Below, piece by piece: positions 1 to 8,559 of a stretch of DNA of 33,510 bases. Position numbers and translations under genes: made by a program. The notes beneath the pieces were generated by a model that saw nothing but the letters and a program-made list of their open reading frames with translations, had not been told where the DNA came from and did not search any database. Source of the stretch: Sulfurospirillum sp. (GTDB lineage: Bacteria > Campylobacterota > Campylobacteria > Campylobacterales > Sulfurospirillaceae); the NCBI GenBank assembly GCA_026988125.1, contig JALSLU010000151.1, positions 1 through 33,510 on the forward strand, in the 5' to 3' direction. Each line of letters starts with the position of its first letter. Positions within the stretch are counted from its first letter, which is position 1.

Positions 1-156
1 AAAAATTTTTTAGAAGAATTAAAAAAACTGCCAAAAGATATTTTGGGAAAAATTCCAATAGAGTACAAAAATACTCAATTGTTAAATCAGGTTTATCTAT
101 CGGTATATAAAAACAATAAATTTCAACTAGTAGATAAAAATTATGATAAAAATTAA
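1..156 (+). CDS. C-terminal fragment of an unidentified protein
   Basis: An open frame enters from the left edge and runs 51 codons to a TAA. The visible tail is hydrophilic, lysine- and asparagine-rich, and ends in NYDKN. It has no membrane segment and no motif I recognise. Its last 14 bases overlap the start of the downstream sensor kinase, so the two are probably translationally coupled and belong to one operon. A periplasmic binding protein or other sensor partner would fit such a position, but this is only a guess from context. Confidence 0.6.
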   Translation, partial: KNFLEELKKLPKDILGKIPIEYKNTQLLNQVYLSVYKNNKFQLVDKNYDKN

Positions 157-1738
157 AAACAATATTAACAATATTTTAGAAAAAATAGATTTTTCAAATA
201 AAACAAAAATTCTTATCGCCATTATAGCTTTTGGAATGATGATGATAGGCTTTTTAATGCTTATCTCTATATTTGCACTAAAATTTGATTATGAAACCCT
301 TTACAAAAAGAGGACTATACCTCAAGTTGGGTTGGAAGATATAAAAGATATTTACACAGTAAATATATATGACACTCTATATGACATAAAAGAAAAAAAC
401 ATTAAACAACAAAATGCCATAGAGGTTTTAGAACTAGCTAGATCCATCATAAAGGCTCAATGGCAAAACTATAACAATGCAACAAATACTAAAATAGGTG
501 GTTTTACAGAGTTTGCAAGCAATTGGCTTAACTTCTTTTTACTCTCACAAAAACTTCCTACAAAAAACTACTATCAAAAAGGGATAAAGCACAAAATAGA
601 ACTAAAAATAAAAAATATCGATACTCAATTAGAAAAACTGATTGTCTATCTCACTAACAATAAACAAAAAGAGATTGAAAAAAAGATAAGTGATATTTTT
701 TTAGAAATAAGCTCTATAAATATATATCTCTCTAGCTTAATAACTTCTCATCTAAAAGATGCTATAGCTGAAAAAAATAGAAATGATAAAATTTTCAATA
801 CTAGCATATATATGCTTTTTTTACTGATCGGGTTGGTATTTTTTCTAAGTATTATTATATCTACCATAATTATAAATCACTTTAAAGAGTTGCATAACTC
901 ACTTGAGGATAAAGTTAAATTAAAAACAAAGGAGTTGATTGAGTTAAATGTATCTTTGGAAAAAAAGATTAAAAAAGAGGTTGAAAATAGCAGAAAAAAG
1001 GATCAAATCCTATTTGCTCAAGCAAGACTAGCAAGCCTAGGTGAGATGCTTCAAAACATAGCTCACCAATGGAGACAGCCACTTGGGGCATTAGTTATGA
1101 TTATACAAAGCTTTGAATCAAAATTTCTTGCTGGTAAACTAACTTATGATTTTGTAGAAACTAGAGTTGAAGATGCTAGAAAACTTGCAAAAAATATGAG
1201 TGAAACACTTGATGATTTTAGAACTTTTTTTGATCCAAATAAAACAAAAAGGAGATTTAAAATTAAAGATGTTATTGAAAAATCTATAGATTTATCCAAA
1301 TATCAACTAGAAAAAGCTGGAATTTTGGTTGATTATAGTTTAAGCAATGATTTTGAAATTTATGGTTTTGAAAATGAACTAACACATGTTTTACTCAACT
1401 TGATAAATAACTCCAAAGATGCTCTAAGCACAAAAGATATAAAGAACAAAATCATTAAAATAATAGTTAAAGATACCAAAGATCAAATGCTCATAAATGT
1501 CGTTGACAATGCCGGAGGCATAAAAGATGATATAATGCCAAAAGTTTTTGATCCATATTTTACTACAAAACATAAAAGTGTAGGTACTGGAATAGGGCTT
1601 TATATGTCAAAACAGATAATTGAAAAACATATGAATGGCAAAATAAGCTGTAAAAATATAAAACACAAAATGACAAACGAAAAAGAGCTATATGATTGTG
1701 CAATGTTTGTTATTGAAATCCCAAAGCAAAGAGGATAG
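143..1738 (+). CDS. Membrane sensor histidine kinase
   Basis: A 531-residue two-component kinase. Membrane segments near residues 21-46 and 222-246 enclose a roughly 175-residue extracytoplasmic sensor region, mostly helical and not assigned to a named family. A charged coiled coil (about 250-290) leads to the dimerisation/phosphotransfer domain, where the H-box IAHQWRQPL carries the phospho-accepting His308. The ATPase domain follows, with an N-box (NLINNSKDAL, about 418-427), a G1 box (DNAGGI) and a G2 box (GTGIGLYMSK). The HQWRQPL form of the H-box is common in Campylobacterota kinases. The gene overlaps the preceding gene by 14 bases and is followed at once by its probable response regulator. 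The signal is unknown; selA/selB downstream raise, but do not prove, a link to selenium or formate metabolism. Confidence 0.93.
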   Translation: MIKIKNNINNILEKIDFSNKTKILIAIIAFGMMMIGFLMLISIFALKFDYETLYKKRTIPQVGLEDIKDIYTVNIYDTLYDIKEKNIKQQNAIEVLELARSIIKAQWQNYNNATNTKIGGFTEFASNWLNFFLLSQKLPTKNYYQKGIKHKIELKIKNIDTQLEKLIVYLTNNKQKEIEKKISDIFLEISSINIYLSSLITSHLKDAIAEKNRNDKIFNTSIYMLFLLIGLVFFLSIIISTIIINHFKELHNSLEDKVKLKTKELIELNVSLEKKIKKEVENSRKKDQILFAQARLASLGEMLQNIAHQWRQPLGALVMIIQSFESKFLAGKLTYDFVETRVEDARKLAKNMSETLDDFRTFFDPNKTKRRFKIKDVIEKSIDLSKYQLEKAGILVDYSLSNDFEIYGFENELTHVLLNLINNSKDALSTKDIKNKIIKIIVKDTKDQMLINVVDNAGGIKDDIMPKVFDPYFTTKHKSVGTGIGLYMSKQIIEKHMNGKISCKNIKHKMTNEKELYDCAMFVIEIPKQRG

Positions 1739-1739
1739 T

Positions 1740-2408
1740 ATGAACAAAAGAGATTTTGATTTATTAAATGAATTTAATATACTCTATATAGAGGATGAGG
1801 AGGATTTGCTAAAACACACCACTTCTGTGTTGGAAGATTTTGCAAAAAATATCTACTCTGTTCAAACTACAAAAGAGGCACTAGAGATAATTCAAAGACA
1901 CCGTATAGATGTAATTATATCTGATATACTTTTAAAAAATGAAAATGGTATAGAGTTTTTAAAGTATCTAAAAGATGAATTGGACATAAAAATCCCTGCA
2001 ATTCTTACAACTGCACACACCGATACAGAACATCTACTTGAAGCTATAAAAATAAGAGTGGAAGACTACATAATAAAACCCATAAACATAAAAGAGCTTC
2101 TAAACTCACTTCACGATGTACTTATGCCAAAGATTCAACAAAAAGAGATAGAGCGCTCCTACAACATCATCAAGACAATCTCAGCAGTTACCGACGGAAA
2201 ACAAGTAGATCTTATACGATTTATCATAAAAAACTTAGATAGCCAAAACATTCTAAATTACTCATACAGTGAGATTATGGAGAGAGTCGATATAAGCAAA
2301 CCAACTGTTATAAAGCTTTTTAAATCTCTAAGCGATCAAGGAATTTTAACAAAGATTCAAAATGGAAAGTACTATTTTGATGAAACAAAACTACCAATGC
2401 CGGAGTAA
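1740..2408 (+). CDS. Response regulator, receiver plus winged-helix-like output
   Basis: The ATG at 1740 is chosen over an in-frame ATG at 1692 because it sits right after the kinase stop and behind a good AGAGGA ribosome site. The product has 222 residues. The receiver domain (about 1-125) shows the acidic pair in YIEDEE, the phospho-acceptor Asp62 in VIISDIL, Thr91 and Lys113 in YIIKP. The C-terminal 70 residues look like a winged helix (EIMERVDISKPTVIKLFKSL, then a short wing GKYYF), closer to MarR/Crp-like helices than to OmpR, NarL or NtrC outputs. It is probably the partner of the upstream kinase. Targets are unknown. selA starts two bases after its stop, so the regulator is likely co-transcribed with the selenocysteine genes. 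Confidence 0.88.
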   Translation: MNKRDFDLLNEFNILYIEDEEDLLKHTTSVLEDFAKNIYSVQTTKEALEIIQRHRIDVIISDILLKNENGIEFLKYLKDELDIKIPAILTTAHTDTEHLLEAIKIRVEDYIIKPINIKELLNSLHDVLMPKIQQKEIERSYNIIKTISAVTDGKQVDLIRFIIKNLDSQNILNYSYSEIMERVDISKPTVIKLFKSLSDQGILTKIQNGKYYFDETKLPMPE

Positions 2409-2410
2409 AA

Positions 2411-3745
2411 ATGAACCTACTAAGAGAGCTACCAAAGATAGATAAATTTATAAAGAGTAAAAAGTTTGAAGGGCTAAATCTAAACCTTATCTCAAAAATT
2501 GCAAAGCAAAAGATAGAAAATCTAAGAGAAAAAATTTTAAATAAAGAGATAGTAAGTTTTAGCATCGAAGAGATTGAAGATGATGTCAAAAACTCCTATG
2601 AAAAACTTTTTGAACCCTCGCTTATACCTCTTATAAACGCAACCGGTGTTATACTTCACACCAATATGGGAAGAAGTCTCATAGATAAAGAGCTACTAAA
2701 TAGAGCTTCAAAAGTTATAACAAACTACTCAAACTTGGAGTACAACCTAAAAGTGGGTTGCAGAGGCGAGAGGTATGAGCATGTGACGAACCACCTAAAA
2801 AATCTACTTGGGGTAGAGGATGTCTTGGTTGTAAACAACAACGCAAGTGCGGTTTTTTTGATCCTAAATACATTTGCAAAAGGCAAAGAGGCGGTTGTCT
2901 CAAGAGGTGAGTTAGTAGAGATTGGTGGAAGTTTTAGGATTCCTGAAGTCATGGCTCAAAGTGGAGCAATTTTAAGAGAGGTTGGAGCTACAAATAAAAC
3001 CAAAAAGAGCGACTATAAAAACGCTATAAATGAAAACACAGCAATGCTTATGAAGGTTCATAAGTCCAACTTTAGCATTGAGGGTTTTAGTGAGGAGACT
3101 AGCTACAAAGAGATAAAAGCACTTTGTAGTGAATTTGATCTGCTTGATTATTATGACTTAGGAAGTGGCTATATTCCTGAGCTTCCTTATAACCTTGGAG
3201 CAAATGAGCCATCTTTAAAAGATATTTTAAAAGATGATCCATCTTTGATAAGCTTTAGTGGAGATAAGCTATTTGGTAGTGTTCAAGCTGGTATAATTGC
3301 CGGAAAGAGTAAGCTAATAGAAAAACTCAAAAAAAACCAACTACTAAGGATGCTAAGAGTCGATAAGATAACTCTAAGCATACTAGAAGAGACTATAAAA
3401 TCCTACCTTAGAGAGGATTTTAAATCTATCCCAACTCTGTGGCTACTCTTTCAAAGCATAGAGGATTTGGAGGCTAGAGCAAAAAAGATAGCTCAAGAGA
3501 TAGGTAAAGATAAGTGTGAAGTCATAAAAACTCAAACCTTTATGGGCGGAGGAACCCTCCCAAGTAGAAAATTCCCTAGTGTAGGACTACATATAAAAGG
3601 AAAGGCAGTGAAATTAGAAAGAGAGTTTAGAAAAAATGGGCTTATAGGAAGAATTGAGGAGGATAAATTTTTAATAGATTTTAGAAGTATTCTTCCAGAG
3701 GTTGACGGAAGAATTGTTGAAATTATAGAAGAGATTTTAGTATGA
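2411..3745 (+). CDS. selA: L-seryl-tRNA(Sec) selenium transferase SelA
   Basis: A 444-residue PLP enzyme, typical length for bacterial SelA. It converts seryl-tRNA(Sec) to selenocysteinyl-tRNA(Sec) with selenophosphate, as a large cytoplasmic ring. Family marks include the N-terminal tRNA-binding helical region, NATGVILHTNMGRS (about 75-90), VNNNASAVFLIL, and SFSGDKLFGSVQAG, in which Lys286 should bind PLP. The C-terminal GGGTLPSRKFPS stretch is also typical. It follows the response regulator by two bases and overlaps selB by ATGA, so selA and selB are almost certainly translated together. Its substrate source (SelD) and tRNA (selC) are not in this window. Confidence 0.97.
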   Translation: MNLLRELPKIDKFIKSKKFEGLNLNLISKIAKQKIENLREKILNKEIVSFSIEEIEDDVKNSYEKLFEPSLIPLINATGVILHTNMGRSLIDKELLNRASKVITNYSNLEYNLKVGCRGERYEHVTNHLKNLLGVEDVLVVNNNASAVFLILNTFAKGKEAVVSRGELVEIGGSFRIPEVMAQSGAILREVGATNKTKKSDYKNAINENTAMLMKVHKSNFSIEGFSEETSYKEIKALCSEFDLLDYYDLGSGYIPELPYNLGANEPSLKDILKDDPSLISFSGDKLFGSVQAGIIAGKSKLIEKLKKNQLLRMLRVDKITLSILEETIKSYLREDFKSIPTLWLLFQSIEDLEARAKKIAQEIGKDKCEVIKTQTFMGGGTLPSRKFPSVGLHIKGKAVKLEREFRKNGLIGRIEEDKFLIDFRSILPEVDGRIVEIIEEILV

Positions 3746-5583
3746 GTAAACTTAAACACATCATAGTAGGAACCTCGGGGCATGTTGATCATGGAAAAAC
3801 TGCACTCATCGAAGCTCTAACTGGCTTTAGTGGAGATAGTTTAGAAGAGGAGAAAAGAAGAGGTATAACGATTGATCTTAGCTTTTCAAACCTAAGAGAC
3901 AGAGATAAAAATGTGGCTTTTATAGATGTACCGGGTCACGAAAAACTTTTGAAAAATATGATAGCCGGAGCCTTTGGTTTTGATGCTAGTATGGTTGTAG
4001 TGGATGCAAATGAGGGGATTATGCCTCAAACTCATGAGCACTTGGAGATTTTAAACCTGCTAAAAGTTAATTATATCATCGTAGCTCTTAGTAAGGCCGA
4101 TTTGGTTAGCAAAGAGAGGATTGAAGAGCAAAAACAAAGCATAAAAGAGTATTTTAAAAACTTTTCTAATTTGGAGTTAAAAAGCATAGTTCCTGTTAGT
4201 ATTTATGATAAAGACTCTATCGATAGATTAAAAAAGGAACTCTTTTCCATACCTGTCGTTCCAAAACCAAGTAACGGGCTTTTTAGATACTACATAGATC
4301 GCTCATTTAGTCTAGCTGGAGTTGGAACAGTTGTAACAGGAACGGTACTAGATGGAACTATAAAAGTTGGAGATAAAGTTTTTGCTCCTGAGCTTAACAA
4401 AGAGATGAACATTAGAAATCTTCAAGTCCATGAAGAGGATGTGGCTGAAGCTTATAGTTCTCAAAGGACTGCTATAAATCTGCAAAATCCAAAAGTAACT
4501 CTAAAAAAAGGAACTCTACTTTGCAAAAAGGGCTACATAAGAGGATTTGAGAGTGTTGATGTTTGGGTGGAGGGGATCTCTAACCACAAGATAAAACACA
4601 ACTCTACACTTATGCTTTTTGTAGGAACAAAGCAGGTAGAGACAAAAGTTTTACTCTATGGAAGTGAGGGTGAGATAACCTCTGGATTTGCAAGGCTTCA
4701 GTTTAAACAAAAAATCTTTTTAGTACACAATGAGCCGTTTATACTCTGTGCTAGCGGAAGGACCATAGGTGGAGGAAGAGTTTTAAACCCTATCAATGAC
4801 CCTATTAAGAAAAAGGTAAAGCTAGAGCTTCTAAAGGCTCTAAAGGAGGATGATTTTAAGAGTGCCTTTAGCATACTAGTTGGTATCCACAAGAGAGGTT
4901 TTGGACTAATCTCTTCAAATCAGAGGTTTGGATTAAATCATGACAAAGCCATAGAGATAGCAAAAGAGATAGATAATGTCTTTGTAGATGAAAAAGGGCT
5001 AGTTCTTTACCCAATTGAAATTAAAGACGAGCTAAGAGAAAAAATTGAAGCTATCTATAAAAAAAATGAGTATGCACTTCTGTCTTCAAACTCCTTGGCT
5101 CTTAAGATAAAATGGGCTAGTGAGTCGCTTTTAAAAGAGGTTTTGGAAGACTTGATTAAAGAAGGAAAGCTAGAGTATAAAGATGGTGTATATAAAAATC
5201 CAAACATTAATGTAGATAGAGTAGATAAAGTTATAGAAGATAAACTATATGCAATTTTACAAAATGAGGGCTTTACGCCAACTGCTCCATACAATCTCTA
5301 TGATGAGCTAGACATAGATAGAAAAATGGGAGATGATGCCCTAAAGAGATTGACAAAATCACAAAAAGTTGTAAGATTGGCACACAACCTTTTTGTTACT
5401 ACTCAAAACTTAACAAAAATAATCACAAGACTCAGAGAGATTATGAAAAATGAGGGTGGTGTAGATATAAATATATTTAGAAAATATTATGATATGAGCA
5501 GAAAGTACTTAGTTGCCTATCTTGATTATTTGGATAGTTATGATGATGTTAAAAAAGAGGGGATGAGGAGATACTTATTTTAG
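3742..5583 (+). CDS. selB: Selenocysteine-specific elongation factor SelB
   Basis: A 613-residue translation GTPase that delivers selenocysteinyl-tRNA to UGA codons carrying a SECIS hairpin. G motifs are clear: GTSGHVDHGKT (G1, about 10-20), RRGITIDL (G2), DVPGHE (G3) and SKAD (G4). The EF-Tu-like domains 2 and 3 follow (for example AGVGTVVTGTV), then about 230 residues of winged-helix repeats that in this family bind the SECIS RNA. The start overlaps the selA stop by four bases. A short gap and what looks like a new promoter separate it from the next gene, so selB probably ends the operon. No SECIS element or in-frame UGA gene was recognised nearby. Confidence 0.97.
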   Translation: MSKLKHIIVGTSGHVDHGKTALIEALTGFSGDSLEEEKRRGITIDLSFSNLRDRDKNVAFIDVPGHEKLLKNMIAGAFGFDASMVVVDANEGIMPQTHEHLEILNLLKVNYIIVALSKADLVSKERIEEQKQSIKEYFKNFSNLELKSIVPVSIYDKDSIDRLKKELFSIPVVPKPSNGLFRYYIDRSFSLAGVGTVVTGTVLDGTIKVGDKVFAPELNKEMNIRNLQVHEEDVAEAYSSQRTAINLQNPKVTLKKGTLLCKKGYIRGFESVDVWVEGISNHKIKHNSTLMLFVGTKQVETKVLLYGSEGEITSGFARLQFKQKIFLVHNEPFILCASGRTIGGGRVLNPINDPIKKKVKLELLKALKEDDFKSAFSILVGIHKRGFGLISSNQRFGLNHDKAIEIAKEIDNVFVDEKGLVLYPIEIKDELREKIEAIYKKNEYALLSSNSLALKIKWASESLLKEVLEDLIKEGKLEYKDGVYKNPNINVDRVDKVIEDKLYAILQNEGFTPTAPYNLYDELDIDRKMGDDALKRLTKSQKVVRLAHNLFVTTQNLTKIITRLREIMKNEGGVDINIFRKYYDMSRKYLVAYLDYLDSYDDVKKEGMRRYLF

Positions 5584-5651
5584 TGCCGTAATTTGTGTTT
5601 AAAAAATATTTGATAAAATAGTGTACAATTCAAAGAAAAAAGGTAAGACTT

Positions 5652-6374
5652 ATGAATTTAAATAAAATATATGTACTTGTACTTATAAGTGGGTTAGTTG
5701 GAGTTTCATTAAATGGAGCAACTAATGAACAGATAATTTCATACTTTAAGTCCAAAATTCCAGTTCCTACTGTTAAAGTAAAAGTAACATCAAGAACCAA
5801 AATAAAAGAGATAGAGGGTATGGATTATGTTACTTTGAGTCTAAGTAATGGAAAGAGAACTCAAAATGTGAGTATATTTACAAAGGGTGAACTTATCTTT
5901 CCAGATGTGATTTCCATAAAAAGTGGTAGCATCAAAGATAAGCTTGACAAACAAAAACTTATAAAAAATTTAGCAAAGGTTTATAAAAAACAAGATCCAA
6001 AAAATGTTATAGTTTTAGGAAATGATCCAAAAAAGGAAACTTTAGTAAAATTCACCGATCCAGAGTGCCCATTTTGCAGAAAAGAGGTTAACAACATAGA
6101 AAAAAAACTAGAAAAGTATAATTTAAAGTATATTTTTACTCCTGTTCATGATAAAAGCTCTTTAGAAAAATCTGTACTCATAGCAAAACAGGCAAATAGT
6201 GCCAAAACATTAGATGAAAAGGTAAAAATAATCAAAAAGTATTTTTCAGGAAATGTTGATAAAAAAGTTACCGATGAAGAGGTAAAAGAGATTGATAACC
6301 AAAGAAATAGATATTTTGCCGCTGGATTAAAAGGGGTTCCTTTTTATGTTAATGAGAAAGATTTACTGAAATAA
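5652..6374 (+). CDS. Secreted DsbC/thioredoxin-fold disulfide protein
   Basis: A 240-residue protein with a typical signal peptide (NKIYVLVLISGLVGVSLNGA, cleavage around residue 22), so a periplasmic location is expected. The thioredoxin-fold half starts near residue 125. The active site TDPECPFCRKEV has Cys139 and Cys142 as CPFC, and GVPFYV near residue 231 supplies the cis-proline loop. Layout matches DsbC/DsbG disulfide isomerases, but the N-terminal dimerisation domain is only loosely similar and CPFC differs from the CGYC of E. coli DsbC. The ribosome site is AAAAGG. The two-component pair starts 16 bases after its stop, so all three may be one operon and the pair may sense envelope thiol stress (inference). 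Confidence 0.82.
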   Translation: MNLNKIYVLVLISGLVGVSLNGATNEQIISYFKSKIPVPTVKVKVTSRTKIKEIEGMDYVTLSLSNGKRTQNVSIFTKGELIFPDVISIKSGSIKDKLDKQKLIKNLAKVYKKQDPKNVIVLGNDPKKETLVKFTDPECPFCRKEVNNIEKKLEKYNLKYIFTPVHDKSSLEKSVLIAKQANSAKTLDEKVKIIKKYFSGNVDKKVTDEEVKEIDNQRNRYFAAGLKGVPFYVNEKDLLK

Positions 6375-6390
6375 TTAATTAAAATTTTTT

Positions 6391-7068
6391 ATGTCAATAA
6401 AAATAATTATGATTGAGGATGACTGCGAACTGGCTCAATTGCTCTGTGATTTTTTAAAAAAATATGATTTGGTAGTTGAGAACTTTGATGATCCTTTTTT
6501 AGGTATCAGCTCGTTAAATCTCAAAGACTATGATCTGCTGATTCTTGACTTATCTCTTCCTGGCTTAGATGGTCTGGAAATATGTAAGGAAGTTAGACAA
6601 AAGAGTGATATACCCATTATAATCTCAAGTGCTAGAAGTGATGTAGATGATAAAATAAAAGGGCTTGAACTTGGGGCAGATGACTACTTGCCAAAACCAT
6701 ATGAACCCAAAGAGCTTTACGCTAGAATAATGAGCGTCTTAAGAAGATATAAAAAAAAGACTGAATATACACTAAAGCTGAATAAAGGGTTGGTTTATGA
6801 TGAACAAAATTGTAAAATATACCTAAATAACAAGCCTCTAGAGTTAACTAGAGCGGAATTTGAGGTTCTTCTGCATATGTTAAAAAAAGAGGGTTGCGTT
6901 ATTTCAAGAAGTGAATTAATCGGAAGTTCTCAATCTTTAAACGAAGAGAGTGCTAGCAGAAGTTTAGATGTCCTAATTAGCAGAATTAGAACTAAACTAG
7001 CAAAAAACTCTAAAAATAAAAGATTTATATACTCTATAAGGGGAGTTGGTTATAGGCTAGAAAATTGA
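6391..7068 (+). CDS. OmpR-family response regulator
   Basis: A 225-residue DNA-binding regulator. The receiver domain (1-118) has IEDD, the phospho-acceptor Asp53 in LLILDLSLPG, Ser79/Ser80 in the switch position and Lys102 in YLPKPYEP. The C-terminal winged helix (about 128-222) has the OmpR/PhoB pattern ELTRAEFEVLLHML, SRSLDVLISRIRTKL and the closing RGVGYRLEN. No good Shine-Dalgarno site precedes the ATG, which fits coupling to the upstream thiol-disulfide gene. The stop overlaps the TTG start of the kinase by four bases. It resembles the ArsR-type regulators of Helicobacter and Campylobacter (the two-component ArsR, not the metal repressor), but orthology is not shown. Confidence 0.93.
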   Translation: MSIKIIMIEDDCELAQLLCDFLKKYDLVVENFDDPFLGISSLNLKDYDLLILDLSLPGLDGLEICKEVRQKSDIPIIISSARSDVDDKIKGLELGADDYLPKPYEPKELYARIMSVLRRYKKKTEYTLKLNKGLVYDEQNCKIYLNNKPLELTRAEFEVLLHMLKKEGCVISRSELIGSSQSLNEESASRSLDVLISRIRTKLAKNSKNKRFIYSIRGVGYRLEN

Positions 7069-8255
7069 AATGGCACCACTCAATCATAACAAAAGTTTCT
7101 CTAATATTTTTAATAGCCCTTGTGGGCTTTAGTGCTATTTTATTTGTACTAAGATCTCATATAGTAGATATAGAAAAGCAAAATGTATATAATTTTACAA
7201 AATATATCTTGATAGCCTCTAATAACAAACCTAAAGATAGTTTAAAAAAATTTGGATACAACCTAGTAAAAGATGAAAAATTAAAAAATTTTTTGTTAAA
7301 TAGACAAAATACATACTCTCAACCAAATATTTTTAACTATGAACTGCCACTAAAATCACTAGACTATAAAAATAAGCTTTACATTATATTAAATAATCAA
7401 ACCATATACAAAACGCCTTATGAGAGAAAAATTTTTCCAAAAGTTCTTCTTCCTATAGCCACTTTTTTACTAATTTTATCTTTATATATAGCTGTTATAA
7501 AAAGTATAATTCCACTATATGATCTTAGAAAAAAGATCAAAGAGTTTGCCAATGGAAATTATGATATTGAGTGCAAAAGCAATAAAAAAGATGAAATAGC
7601 CATACTTGCAAATGATTTTGATAAAAGTATTAAAAAATTCAAAAAACTGAAAGATTCCAGGCAACTTTTCTTGAGAAATATTATGCATGAGTTAAAAACA
7701 CCTATCACTAAAGGAAAACTAGCCTGTGAAATGATTGAAAATTCTACATATAAAGAAGTTATCCAAAATTCTTTTAAAAGGCAGGAAAATCTCATAGAAG
7801 AGTTTAGTCGAATCGAGAAGCTTAATGCAAATGTATTACAATTAAATAAAAAAAATTACTCATTACAGGATATTTTAGATTTTTCGCTCGATATTACAAA
7901 CCACAATAAAAGACAAATCATTTTAAAAATAGAACATACCACCATAGAAGTAGATTTCGAGCTTTTTGGAGTTGCCCTAAAAAATTTAATAGACAATGGA
8001 ATCAACTATTCAAAAGATAAAAAAGTTGAAATAATTGCAAATGAAGATAAGATAATCATAAAAAACAGAGCAAATCCATTAGAGTTTTCATTAAACAAAT
8101 ATGAACAACCCTTTTTTTTAGAAGGCAATAAACAAAGAAGCTCGAGAGGATTAGGATTTGGGCTCTTTATAACACTAAATTTGCTTAAGCTACACAAAAT
8201 GAAATTAGAGTATAAACATAAAAACGGTACAAATATATTTTCAATAAATTTTTAA
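7065..8255 (+). CDS. ArsS-like sensor histidine kinase
   Basis: A 396-residue kinase starting at TTG within a TTGA overlap with its regulator. Membrane segments lie near residues 12-29 and 126-147, leaving a short extracytoplasmic sensor of about 95 residues. A HAMP-like linker precedes the H-box RNIMHELKTPITKGKL with His208, a form seen in ArsS-type kinases of the Campylobacterota. The ATPase domain has an N-box (NLIDNGINYS) and a G2 box (SRGLGFGLFIT). The G1 box is degenerate: the usual DxGxG position reads IKNRANPLEF, without the aspartate. This may be a family trait rather than loss of function. The signal may be acidity or envelope redox state (inference from family and from the adjacent DsbC-like gene). 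Confidence 0.9.
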   Translation: MKWHHSIITKVSLIFLIALVGFSAILFVLRSHIVDIEKQNVYNFTKYILIASNNKPKDSLKKFGYNLVKDEKLKNFLLNRQNTYSQPNIFNYELPLKSLDYKNKLYIILNNQTIYKTPYERKIFPKVLLPIATFLLILSLYIAVIKSIIPLYDLRKKIKEFANGNYDIECKSNKKDEIAILANDFDKSIKKFKKLKDSRQLFLRNIMHELKTPITKGKLACEMIENSTYKEVIQNSFKRQENLIEEFSRIEKLNANVLQLNKKNYSLQDILDFSLDITNHNKRQIILKIEHTTIEVDFELFGVALKNLIDNGINYSKDKKVEIIANEDKIIIKNRANPLEFSLNKYEQPFFLEGNKQRSSRGLGFGLFITLNLLKLHKMKLEYKHKNGTNIFSINF

Positions 8256-8547
8256 CTGACCTTGCACATTACCTAGATTATGCAACAGAAACCTCAAGAA
8301 AGCGTTTATGCTTGTGCCCAATACGGGTTTAATGTTACTTGAAGTTAAGTTTAGTATAATAATTTCAATTTAGAACTTCTTATGAACTTCTCAAAACCTG
8401 CCAAGATTTGGAAATCTCCGAGCGAGTATGTAGGTTTTTGCATACTGGTTTGCGAGTTTTCACACAAAAACTAAACTCAAAATTTTTATGTAGTAAAGAT
8501 GTATCTTTACATAGTAGTATCCTAATGAAGTTTTAAAAATTAAACAC
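8256..8547 (+). promoter_or_regulatory. Long hairpin-rich leader of the DEAD-box helicase gene
   Basis: This 292-bp gap holds no credible gene. A -10 box TATAAT at 8355-8360 (TTAGTATAAT) could start a leader of about 180 nt. Within it are AAAACCT/AGGTTTT (8393-8399 with 8432-8438), AGATTT-GG-AAATCT (8404-8417), AGTATG/CATACT (8425-8430 with 8441-8446), and GTAAAGAT-GT-ATCTTTAC (8493-8510). The AGGTTTT arm lies in the loop of AGTATG/CATACT, so those two stems compete. A longer-range AGTTTAGT/ACTAAACT pair (8348-8355 with 8470-8477) could enclose most of it. Long structured leaders are known on cold-shock helicase mRNAs; function here is inferred. Confidence 0.45.
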
Positions 8548-8559
8548 ATGGAAAATTAC

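Noticed and set aside
1692-1739. Sixteen-codon N-terminal extension of the first response regulator.
   Set aside because: It lies inside the kinase gene, lacks a ribosome site, and the receiver domain begins normally at the later ATG.
8280-8342. A 20-codon plus-strand frame (MQQKPQESVYACAQYGFNVT) upstream of the helicase.
   Set aside because: No ribosome-binding site, no recognisable feature, and it lies before the probable promoter.
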